Source: Macrothele yani (taxonomy: Eukaryota > Arthropoda > Arachnida > Araneae > Macrothelidae). Taken from it: DNA of 64,000 bases. Of the stretch, positions 55,227 to 64,000 are shown one piece after another; position 1 is the stretch's first letter, and each line of letters begins with the position of its first letter. The position numbers were made by a program, and so were the translations under genes. The notes beneath the pieces are model-generated. The model saw only the letters and a program-made list of their open reading frames with translations. It had not been told where the DNA came from and did no database searches. The DNA lies in NCBI GenBank assembly GCA_039090855.1, contig CM077002.1, positions 81,348,194 through 81,412,193 of the forward strand, read 5' to 3'.

Positions 55227-56359
55227 CAAGGCATCGACACCACCAGATTTCGGAGGTAATGTCAGCCATGCTTGTTGCAGCATTGTCCACTGCTCTGCCT
55301 GAGACGTCGGCCCAGGATACATTGGCCTGATGTTCCACTCTACGACATCCCAGACACCTTCATCACGGTTCAAATCCAAGGACCTTGTGGGCCACTGGAT
55401 GGTTCCAAACTTTAGATTAGTATTAATCGAGCCATGCCTGGGTAGTTACGGCCTGGTGGAGTGTCGCATTGTCCTACTAAAGCAGAACACCGGCCTCAGG
55501 ATGCGAAAAGACCATGAAAGCGTGTAGGCTATCATCCAGCATATGTTGGTAGCGCGCAGCGGTTAAGGACCTCTCCAGACACATTGAGCAACCTAATGTG
55601 TTTCATGAGATAACTCCCAAAACCATCGCAGAGCCACCACGACGTTGAACAGAGCCGACCTGGCACGACTATGCCATGGTCTCTTGCTGTCGACGCCACG
55701 CTCGCACCCTCCTGTCAGCCCGGTACAGCTGAAAACGCGATTTATCTGGCCACACGATGCGGCGCCACTCTCCACAGGGAACGTTTTTATGTTCCTGGAC
55801 AGGAGGGGCATAATTTCCGATGACAAGCAGTCCACATTGGCCCACGATTAGGGCGTAGACTCCCGTAGCTTAGCGTATGCAATGCGCCCCTTTCCGTTCG
55901 GTCGCTGATGATGCTTGGGATTCCGACAGTTAACCTGAATATGATTTACGCTGCCGTTGTCAATCGGTCGGTCTACAAACCTGGATGATCTGCTTCAACC
56001 CCGGTCATCAATGGCGTGTGGTCGGCCACCGTTTGCTCTCTGGACTCGTCGATGATATACGCGCATTACACCATTGATACTGCTGCCCTCGGGAACCCTG
56101 GGATTCTTACCACTTGGGCAATATAGAAATGACCCATCTGTCCTGCGCCGACAATGCGTCCACGATCAAAGTAGCTTAGATTGCCCATGTTATCACCCGT
56201 TTACCCATGTTCGACAATTGCGATACACTGTTCGGAAGCCCTGCTGTCTGCCTATTTATCGCCTGCGTTTGGTTTGGGTCTGTTCCACTCTGCGCACGGT
56301 ATGCCCATGTCAACTGTCCACCACCCCTATCTCTAATATTTTGTCTACTGAGTGTGTAT

Positions 56360-56690
56360 TCATAGTCTTTAAAAAGATCGTGTGCAAATTTGCGTGCGAG
56401 CGACTGGGGCTAAGAAAAATACAAAGAACAGTGAAATTTATTTTATTCTGGTTTTGGAATACCGTCTCTTCTCGTGTTACTGTTGCTCCAATCTTTGCGT
56501 TCCTGGTGTCATTTTACGTGAAATTCTACATTCTACAAAAATGTCTATTGTATCGTATGCGATAGGTATTTTTGTAGCAAATGACGAACGGTTTCGTAGA
56601 AAAATACGAAGAAATAGCACAACAGCGTGGCTCGTCAGCCAGTTTCTTAAGATATACAACTCGGATCACCTTGGACGTTTTGACGTTTTG
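56360..56690 (+). repeat. Unclassified dispersed repeat, copy 2
   Basis: It matches the minus strand of 43560-43860 block by block (AAGAAAAATACAAAGAACAG, GGTTTTGGAATACCGTCT, GGTGTCATTTTACGTGAAAT, AACGGTTTCGTAGAAAAAT). It begins exactly where the Tc1 element ends. The short piece 51922-51959 on the other side of that Tc1 continues the match (GACGAATTTCTA against GACGAATGTCTA). Confidence 0.78.
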
Positions 56691-57635
56691 TATGTAACTT
56701 TTTTTTGTGTGTATTATAGGGCTTCTAGTAGCACATTTGTACCTAAAATAATTTTGGTCCAAATTTGTACCTGATTTAACCTAAACTCGTGCTAAACTAT
56801 TGAGAAAATGGTACAATTAACACTTCTGTCGTTACTTCATTGTGTGCCTGTAAATAATTTGTTGTTTTCTGTTTTGCTTGACCGCAGGAACGAATTTTCG
56901 GTTGTCTCAGCTACTGATACAACTAGATTATGACTAAAGCAAATTTGCTCCAGTAGTTGGAAATATTTGCCATTTCTATTTATTAAGCGGTACAGTAAGT
57001 GCTTGTGTATGGAAATCAGCAGTTGTTCAAATGAAATGGTATTCATTCAGTATTAACGAATATTTTTCATCTGTGTGTAACCGAATATCTTCTTAAAACC
57101 TGTTTCAATTTTTTTACAGTGAGTAAGCATGATTCATTGAAAAATACTGGAACACTCGCTCTTGAAAAATGTGAGGTGTGTTCCAACTTTGAATACTATA
57201 TAGCGGGCATGCTTTCGGCTCAAGCTGAGAGCGTTATAAATAATGACTTCGTTCAGGGGAACAGTGATGTCACTCGGCAGAGAAGTTTGTAATTCTTTAA
57301 TTCAAAACTGATTTCACTGATACAATACTCTTTATTTCACAAGTATAGCACGCTTGCACAGTGACTTAAGACCTTAATTTTAAAGTACGTCCAAGAGCAT
57401 TCGATTTTAAAATTTCTGTATCATATCTCTAACATTGCAAAAACCTGTCCGAGTAATAATCACAAAAGAATTTAGCTCAGTTGGTATTTTTGCTGTTCTA
57501 GTTGCGCAACTCTCCGGCGAAACTAAAAGCAACACAAAGTTGCAGAACACTCGTACCAGTTTGTTTTAAGCTTTAAAGTTTTCACTTGTCTCCAGTGTTT
57601 ATTATAATTTTTTGGTTTTGTAGTTTTTTTACCTG
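56691..57635. other. No recognisable gene
   Basis: AT-rich. No element ends, RNA gene or supported frame. Confidence 0.5.
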
Positions 57636-57825
57636 GGTTTAGAGATCACCGTGAGTGTCTAGTCGATAAGAAGCCGCCCATCCCTCATTTGAGAACCCTG
57701 GTTTCTGATCTAGGTCCGTTGCACAATCGCCATTCTTATGCCTCATCCGGGACACAAGCAAGAGCCCAGCTCCGGCAATCAGCCAGAATTCCGCGTCTCT
57801 GACCATTTGGCCACAACGACGGTGT
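57636..57825 (-). mobile_element. Diverged SINE-like copy
   Basis: GGGTTTAGAGATCACCGTGAG, AAGCCGCCCATCCCTCATTTGAG, CATTCTTATGCCTCATCCGGGAC and CTGACCATTTGGCCACAACG follow the order of the SINE family read on the minus strand, but the sequence is far from consensus and the B box is lost. It could be an old member or a related subfamily. Confidence 0.55.
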
Positions 57826-58171
57826 TTAGAAGACGACACGCTACCAAACTGAGGCTAAAATAAGTTGCCTGTCCCTTATTAATAGCCTGTAGCTTCAGCC
57901 AAAGAAAGGAAACAGTTTAGTATGGAGAAACACAACCACCCTGTCTTTCTCGTTTGTAATACCTAAGCTCAGTGGTTTAAAGATCCAGAAACGCATTTTC
58001 TAGGATAAGTCTCTGCCCAAAATTTTCACATCACGGTACATATTATAAATTCAAATATTTTTGCAGTACACTTTGCAGAATCCTTTTTTTCCTTGTGATT
58101 GTATTTTTGCGTTTTACATTCTAGTTAAAAAATTAGAACTCTCATTGAAATTGTTTTGTGTAACAGCCTCA

Positions 58172-58245
58172 AAATGTTTTGTATAACAGCATGCACTGCC
58201 CTTTAAAAATGTTTTGTATAACAGCATGCACTGCCCTTTAAAATG
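58172..58245. repeat. Tandem duplication, 37-bp unit
   Basis: AATGTTTTGTATAACAGCAT followed by GCACTGCCCTTTAAAA occurs twice in a row, and a diverged third copy of the first half lies just upstream. The second copy runs into TGTATCCGAACACC, which resembles a Tc1-type terminal repeat. Confidence 0.88.
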
Positions 58246-58260
58246 TATCCGAACACCCTG

Positions 58261-60240
58261 TTATTATGTTTTCATTTTCCCATTGATGCATCTATTTCAG
58301 GCAAGTGTATAAAGGCTTTTGAGTAACAGAACAGACGTTCTTTGTGCTCACTATGGATGTACGATCACACGAAGTACAGATCATGTGTTAACATGGGAAC
58401 AAAAGCCTAACACTCCCGACAGTAATTAGCAGTCTCGTCTTGCACTGTGCAGTGAATGACAGCTGACTCCAGAGTGAATGACAGCTGACTCCATAGCTGA
58501 CTCCAGAGTGATGATATAGTGTTTATTAAGTGACTAATCACATACCTTACTAATTTGAGATAAAACGAGTTTTTGTGACTGTGAAGGGTGCCTACAGAAC
58601 GTCACCTGCTGTAGTCCATTGTAACAAAAATGAAGTCCATCTTAGGTAATGTGATGGAATTTCTCATCATATGCTCCACGACCTTTGGTACTTCTGCTGG
58701 GCACGATGAACGTGGAACCTTACTTCAACGTTTTAGGCAGTTTCATACTCCCTATAATATGGCAGATCTTTGACATTCATGATTGTTTCAATGCGATAAA
58801 GCTTCCAGCTGTGCAATCAGTTCCGTTTGTGTTCACGGTCGTGAAGGAACCAATATTGGCTATCTCATAATTCTTACTTTCCAAGTACTGGAAAATTGGG
58901 TGTGGGTGAGAACATTATATTTCATGTTAGTAGCTGAACCAGTCACAGTTCTGAAGAATAAAGAAGTTCCCGTACTTGCTGCAGCCTATCATTCGTTGGT
59001 AGAATGTTTATTAGATTTTTACGCATTCTTCTTATCACAGTTCCATTTTTCTTACACGCTGTTATGGTCCTGTGGTCCAATTGTCATATCTATAATTCTC
59101 TCCGATTATCTTTAACACATCCGCATTTCATTGAGGTACTTTAGCTTGTATTTTTGGAAACGCAATTTTTATATCGAGGTATGTGCTGAAATGAAGTACT
59201 GACAATCCTGATCGAGATTTTTTAAATACTATCTCTTTAAATTCTTGACAATGACGATCGAAGATAAATTTTGTTCACCCAAATAAGTAGCTCCAATTGG
59301 TAAAAAAATATTTATAGCTTTTTGTCCAAACAATAGAAACTCCCTTTTTTTAACCAGCCAGAATTGAGGTAAATGAACATCTTTCTAAATTTGAAGAGTC
59401 TGCGCTTTAAGTCAAATAGCTCTTACTTTTTTTCATATAAATCAATTACCAAAGTGTCTGATAATAGTGCAAGTTTATTTGAAACACCGTCGAACTGTTT
59501 AATGTGACAAACTTCGAAATACTAATGAAGCGTTTTCCCAAGAACGTAAAAGCGGTCCTTGACCAATTACAATTTTCTCTTTTCAGGATTTGAGTTACGG
59601 TCCAATGAAAAATCGCAGTTGCACCGATTTTCATTATATATTTCTCCGCTGAATTTTAGCTTTGAATCAATCAAGGACACATTTTAAAGTTTCATGTTTC
59701 AAATTAAATTGTTATCAGGTGCTCAAACACATTAGAACAAAACAGGCCAGCTGTTGCGCTCAAAATTTGTTCTTCAACATTCTGCAAAACTCAGGATCAT
59801 TTGAAAATTGAAAACTGTTCGCGTATTATTAATCCCAGTTTAAACTCTCAGACTCTTAACATTTTTGACCACTAACGACTTCTGTAAGCAAAGTTACAAA
59901 AGTGGAAAAAGGACATGGCCAAACATGCTTTAATTTTCGTATATTGACGATTTTTATAGTATCGTTTGATGTGGATATAAAATCTAAAAGCAAATGTTTG
60001 GCACGAGAGCTTCGCTATCAATAAAACTACGTGTTATTCGAATCTCAGAATTTTCCGAATCTCAGGATATTTCTTCCTGCATAACCTTTACCAGCTGTAT
60101 AACCTTTACCTGCGCTTAGATACCTTATATTTTTTCGACAGGATTTTGTTTGTTTCAAAATGTTCTTTAATTATTTTAAGGATACGTTGTATTGTATACA
60201 TTGTATTGTTTTTGAAGTTCCTTGCTGCATAAAGAATATT
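58261..60240. other. No recognisable gene
   Basis: AT-rich. A short tandem of TGACAGCTGACTCCAGAG lies at 58457-58510. The hydrophobic frame 58783-59115 (110 codons) has no recognisable motif and is not supported as a gene. Confidence 0.5.
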
Positions 60241-60279
60241 TTTGAAGTACTACTCAGCATATCTGAGGAGTACTTCAAA
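60241..60279. repeat. Hairpin, 17-bp arms, 5-bp loop
   Basis: TTTGAAGTACTACTCAG pairs with CTGAGGAGTACTTCAAA, with one or two mismatches around a CATAT loop. No element around it is recognised. Confidence 0.85.
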
Positions 60280-60349
60280 GAACATTAGTCTAGTTTAGTA
60301 CAGTTAATAAAGTATGGATGTACCAAAATGTGAGGATTTTCATTTCCAG

Positions 60350-60441
60350 ATGCTGCTGTTTTCATATTAGTTGATATATCGTCAGTGTTATAGATGCTGC
60401 TGTTTTTTCATATCAGCAGATATGTCGTCAGTGCATCTTCT
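60350..60441. repeat. Imperfect tandem duplication, ~46-bp unit
   Basis: AGATGCTGCTGTTTTCATAT then TATCGTCAGTG appears twice in a row, with small differences and an extra T run in the second copy. Confidence 0.85.
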
Positions 60442-60959
60442 GCATTTGCTTTCCAAGACGAATAACTATTTCTATTTCATTTGCTTCAATGGAACCTGCA
60501 TGGTTTAACAGTTTTCACTCAAGCTGGTGAAATGAGCGATTCTACAACTGTGTGTCATATTTTTGAACTCGGTCTGATACCGTGACTGGTTATACCATGA
60601 AAGAAATTAATACTTGCTGAAGTTTACAAAAGTTTTGTCAGAAGAATATCTTGTAGAAGAGTGCCAAAATTGTTTACCATTGTTAATTTGACAGCTTCTG
60701 CAGTCGTACGAATCATTTGGGCAAACGAAGAAATGAATTATTGGGAAATAAAATAAATTTCGAAATATTACGTCTTAAAGTTCTTACATGGATTTCTGTT
60801 TCTGTTTCTTAAATTCGCTGGTTTTTTTATTTTCTTGAACAAAATTTTCCTTTATACAGGTCCATATCTATAAAAATAATTCCATTATACAGGGTCTATG
60901 AAATTAAACAAATTAAATATCTATGATGATAAACATTGAGATTTATGTGGGCAATATTT

Positions 60960-62095
60960 ATTGAGCTACACGTCAATAAGTAGTGTCCTTCAGTATGGCG
61001 TCTGGCCGCCATGTTTGCTCACACAGCATGCCAGACGTCTCGGCATGGAGTTGTACAGGTTCCTAATGATGTCCTGCGATAAGCCATTCTATGCAGCTCG
61101 AATCTTCTCACGCAGTTCCTGCAGATTTTGCGGTACGGCTGGACGGTGGATTGCGCGTCCAATTGCATCCCACACATTTTCAATCAGCGATAGGTCTGGC
61201 GATGAGGCTGGCTCTGGCAGAGTGTCAGTACCTTGAAGCCAAGCTCTCGAGACAGCAACAGTATGCGTACGAGCGTTGCACTATTGGAAAATCGCACCGG
61301 AGTGAGCGTTCAGGAAAGGTAGGGCCACTGGTTACAGGACCTCATTAACCTAATGTTGGGCTGTCACACTGCCTGTAATGAACACCAAAGGTGATATGGC
61401 ATCGTAGGCAATTTCACCCTACACCATGAAACTAGGCCTTCTGGACGTGTGACGCTCGACATTGAACCGTTCACCTTGGCGCTGACCACGATGCCTCCAC
61501 ACACAAATTCATTAGTCGTCTCTTCCAAGACAAAAACGGGACTCGTCACTGAAGATCACCCGCTGTCATTCTGAGTGGATCCATGACAGTCTGGAACGCC
61601 ACCGTTGGAGACTTTGGCGACGATGCAATGGCGTTAAGGGCAGTCGTCGTAGTCGCCCGGACCCTTCCTGTCTCTGCTGCGTGTGTTGTTCTATCCATCG
61701 CCGCCAACAACGTGCTGTAGTGATATTTTCACGACCGGTGTGGCACGCAATACGGCGATAAGACCATCTCGCTTCCCGGAGCCCTCCGATCCTGTCCTTC
61801 TCGAACTCCTCCAACTGCTCGAATTGCTACTGAACTTTTCTCAGAGGCATATTTCACTTGCAAAGGATACAACCAACACAACAGCACGAGTCAGAATGGC
61901 AAGCACGTGCAACGGGAAGACCTTATATAGCTCGTCAGGCACAGCTCTACGGCCCCTCCTTGCTTGCGTCACATGCGCGGCCGAGCGTGATACTTGAATC
62001 ATTTTCATGTCTCACGATGTCAAACCTACCCACGAAGTTTTATTCCTATCGGTTGCTTCCTTCTGCGTGCAACTATTTTTTTGACGATGAGTGTA
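60960..62095 (-). mobile_element. Tc1-like DNA transposon, internally deleted
   Basis: The right end TTTTTTTGACGATGAGTGTA (62076-62095) carries a terminal repeat like those at 5.4, 14.3 and 17.1 kb (TACACTCAtcGTCA inverted). No matching left terminal repeat was found, so the left limit is set from the end of the transposase. The element is shorter than its relatives because of the deletion in the coding part. Confidence 0.78.
60990..61850 (-). pseudogene. Tc1-like transposase with a central deletion
   Basis: The minus strand from ATG 61850 reads MPLRKVQ, a stop, then LEEFEKDRIGGLREARWSYR (helix-turn-helix) and RRWIEQHTQQRQEGSGRLRR. It then jumps directly to LPLTPLHRRQSLQRW, so about 75 residues between are missing. 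VIFSDESRFCLG (first Asp), IFQ-stop-CNARTHT (second Asp replaced by Cys), SSPDLSLIENVWD (Glu) and SKHGGQTPY ending at 60990 follow. Inactive. Confidence 0.88.
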
Positions 62096-62418
62096 CAAAA
62101 AACATATTTTGTCCATAAACTTCATGGCACAGCTGCCGCCCTTTTACCGGAAACCACTGAATCTTAGCACGGCTGTACAGAAGATCTGCCCATTCGCCCA
62201 CGTGGTAATTAACTCTAATACCAAATTTGCATCTGTTTCCTTCTTTGTTTTATCTCTTATGAATAACTGACAATGTCTCAACAACCATTCCTGAAAATTT
62301 GTTGCGAAACTGTTAGAATGTTTTCAAGTTGCGGGAGACGAACAACCAAGTAGTGTAAGACATCAACGTAGGTTCAGTAAAATCACATACGTATATCATA
62401 CGCGATGTAACAGGAACA
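62096..62418. other. No recognisable gene
   Basis: A spacer of about 320 bp between two Tc1 relics. Nothing recognisable. Confidence 0.5.
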
Positions 62419-62563
62419 TACACTGATTTGGCAAATTATTAGGAACATCCAACAGCAATTGCACACATGCCATCCTCACTTACGTACTCAACTATGACGT
62501 TGAGTTGGCTTTACAAATAGCTCACTGCAAAAGATACGTGTAAGAAGTATAGATAGCGGCGAT

Positions 62564-63692
62564 ATGGAAAATAATCGTGATCTAATCGACTTTGAAAGAT
62601 AGATGATAGCAGGTGCTAGGCGCGCAGGTGCAAACATCTGGGAAACCGCTAACCTTCTGGGCTGAGCAAGAACAAACATTCGGGTGTACAATGAAGGGGG
62701 CACAAATAATAAAATAAGAAGTCGGGAGTTTTTCCTGTGGAAGGAAACGACTGATTGATGTTCGGGAGCAACGAAGGCTGGAGAGGAATATACGAGGCAA
62801 TAGGCGAGCTTCATCGCGACAAGTAATCTACAGTCTGTTTACATGGCGCGAATTGGGTTCCTTAATACCTTTGACTTCAATGCATATATTAACACCATAT
62901 TTACTTATGGAAGTGAAACGTGAATTGTCATAGAACGACAATGTGAAAAAATAAGAATATGGGCAAGAAAGTTAGAGAGAAGAATGTTGGGAATAACAAG
63001 AAGAAACAGAGTTAGAAATGTACTTACAAGAGAAAGAATAGGAATAAAAGATATTGTAAAATTAATAAAAGAATCAAAGTAGATATGGGCTGGACATGTT
63101 GGAAGACTGAAAGATGAAAGATGAACACGATTAATAACAGAATGGCAACCGAAAGATGGAAAGGGACGAAGGAGCCGCCAGAGAACCAGATGGAGAGATG
63201 ACCATCAGAAGTTCAGAGGTGCTGAATAGTGGACTGAGGCTAAAGATCAAGGAAGTTGGAAAAGACTGGGCAAAGCCTTTACCCTGCACTGGGTACCAAC
63301 AGGCTAAGAAGAAGAAGAATACCTTTCAAAGAGCATTTAGATGCCATGAGGTATCTTAACATCCCTGCTGATGAGGTACGCACGTTGTGTTTCCTGATGG
63401 AGAGAGCTACTTTCAGCAGGATAATTCGCCATGTCGTAAGGCTCAGATCGTCATACAGCTGTTCCAGCAATAGGACAATGACATCAGTTTGCTACAATAG
63501 CCCCCACAGTACTGATAATCTGACCCAATTGAACATTTGTTAGATGAAATTGACAGAGCCGTTCGTAGCAGCGATCTCCCTTCCAGCAAATATTCGGAAA
63601 TTTACGGATACCATAACAACCGTATAGCTCATCGTACCTGCAGAACTGTATCAACACATCGTTTAATTCATGCTATATCGAATCAATACTGA
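62564..63692 (+). pseudogene. Tc1-like transposase, N- and C-terminal remnants
   Basis: ATG 62564 gives MENNRDLIDFER, a stop, then MIAGARRAGANIWETANLLG (helix-turn-helix), continuing in shifted frames to LFTWRELGSLNTF at the LINE insertion. Beyond it (from 63327), YFQQDNSPCRKAQIV (second Asp) and DPIEHLLDEIDRAVRSSD (Glu) appear, ending with TVSTHRLIHAISNQY and a TGA at 63690. The part carrying the first catalytic Asp is missing, so there is a deletion besides the insertion. Confidence 0.83.
62873..63317 (+). mobile_element. 5'-truncated RTE LINE (445 bp) with AAG tail and 9-bp target duplication
   Basis: The translation gives YGSET, ARKLERRMLGITRRNRVRN, IWAGHVGRLKDER and GRRSRQRTRWRDD, then KDWAKPLPCTGYQQ, i.e. 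the C-terminal end of an RTE protein related to but distinct from the copy at 52-55 kb. It ends in an AAG repeat (63306-63317). AATACCTTT flanks it at 62864-62872 and 63318-63326. Confidence 0.9.
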
Positions 63693-63760
63693 TTTGAAGG
63701 CCAAGGGCTATCCAACGCATTGTTAGGTAGGTATTCCTAATATGTTACTACTTCATTTTA

Positions 63761-64000
63761 CATTGCGATCTAAAATTGTTGGACCGACACTACTTATTCA
63801 AAAGGCAAGTTAAGTGCCAATAAAAGCACCAAATCAACTTCTGTTCCACGCATTCTGAATTCAAATATAAGAAACAAAATATCAAAAGTTTCTGATAATG
63901 TCATTCCGTGATTACCCTGAATGCAAAAGCTTTTTTAAAAAGTGCCACTTTATCTACACGGAAATTAGTGAAATAGGTTCTATACATTAGCGCACAGATT
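63761..64000. other. No recognisable feature
   Basis: AT-rich end of the window. Confidence 0.5.

Larger units (their letters stand above)
51997..56188 (-). pseudogene. Tc1-like transposase, interrupted by the RTE and by stops
   Basis: From ATG 56188 the minus strand reads MGNLSYFDRGRIVGAGQMG, then RIVWPDKSRFQLYRA near 55750 (first Asp, DK for DE), a stop-interrupted QDNATLH equivalent near 55470, SLDLNRDEGVWDVVE (Glu) near 55370 and QQAWLTLPP. The LINE then intervenes. The last residues HAVIHAKGGPTRY and a TAG at 51997 lie on the far side. Many stops (for example near 56030 and 55690) mean the transposase was long dead or has decayed since. Confidence 0.85.
51960..56358 (-). mobile_element. 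Tc1-like DNA transposon split by an RTE LINE
   Basis: The left terminal repeat is ACTCAGTGGACAAAACATTA (51966). The right is its inverse TAATATTTTGTCTACTGAGT (56334-56353). TA lies at 51960 or 51963 on the left and at 56357 on the right. Subtracting the ~3.2 kb LINE leaves about 1.2 kb, the normal Tc1 size. Its flanks join to give a continuous match to the dispersed repeat at 43.6 kb, so the order is dispersed repeat, then Tc1, then RTE. Confidence 0.87.
62419..63760 (+). mobile_element. Tc1-like DNA transposon relic split by an RTE fragment
   Basis: The left end after TA (62419) reads CACTGATTTGGCAAATTATT, continuing AGGAACA. At the right, TATTCCTAATATGTTAC (63730) is a decayed inverse, so that limit is approximate. 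The transposase inside is divided by a LINE piece with its own 9-bp target duplication. Confidence 0.75.

Noticed and set aside
52020..55240. Target-site duplication of the long RTE element
   Set aside because: I could not find a convincing direct repeat at its two limits, and its 5' end is uncertain, so none is claimed.
58783..59115. 110-codon hydrophobic frame suggesting a membrane protein
   Set aside because: Phe- and Leu-rich composition is expected from T-rich DNA; no conserved motif or gene structure.

Overview
The window is eukaryotic and almost certainly from an arthropod. It is AT-rich, has no operon structure, no ribosomal RNA gene and no recognisable host gene with exons. It is filled with the repeat types typical of arthropod genomes: Tc1-like and mariner DNA transposons, an RTE-clade LINE, a Penelope-like element, a tRNA-derived SINE family, a miniature LTR retrotransposon, and satellite-like arrays. 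The exact lineage cannot be told from this sequence. All coding material I can recognise is transposon-derived and broken.

Layout. 0-5 kb: a frameshifted copy of a multi-copy arthropod protein family of unknown function, two tandem-repeat blocks and a small RTE fragment. 5-19 kb: four Tc1-like elements (5.4, 8.2, 14.3 and 17.1 kb), one with a SINE inserted in its transposase, plus other SINE copies. 19-23 kb: SINEs, then a 2.7 kb element (20073-22788) whose core is a higher-order repeat of about 457 bp and whose ends carry inverted 13-mers and hairpins. 23-31 kb: minisatellites, a complete-ended mariner (26897-28172), a Penelope-like fragment with a GIY-YIG domain, and a SINE. 33-36 kb: SINEs surrounding a Tc1 element. 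36-40 kb: two further copies of the 457-bp-type repeat. 42-46 kb: an unexplained GC-richer, pyrimidine-rich tract, an unclassified dispersed repeat and a SINE cluster. 45.7-56.7 kb: a dense nest of four Tc1 elements, a 588-bp TRIM-like element, and a 3.2 kb RTE LINE lying inside a Tc1 copy. 57-64 kb: a divergent SINE-like copy and two more Tc1 relics, the last split by an RTE insertion.

How the parts relate. The elements form layers that give a relative order of events: SINE into Tc1 (15.0 kb), RTE into Tc1 (52-55 kb and 62.9 kb), and Tc1 copies into an older dispersed repeat (50.5-56.4 kb). Two Tc1 transposases are interrupted by a single stop codon each (17.3-18.3 kb and 48.0-49.0 kb), so they are the youngest DNA transposons here. 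A sister copy at 34-35 kb shows which codon was lost in the second.

The best candidate for something undescribed is the element at 49608-50195. It has two ~162 bp direct terminal repeats, a 4-bp target duplication, an 18-nt primer-binding site complementary to the 3' end of tRNA-Lys, and a 72-nt tRNA-like cloverleaf with A- and B-box sequences inside each terminal repeat. That is the architecture of an LTR retrotransposon in miniature with a built-in Pol III promoter, analogous to the 5S-bearing Cassandra elements of plants. The second candidate is the 2.7 kb higher-order-repeat element, which has several features of Helentron-associated (HINE/DINE-1-type) elements.
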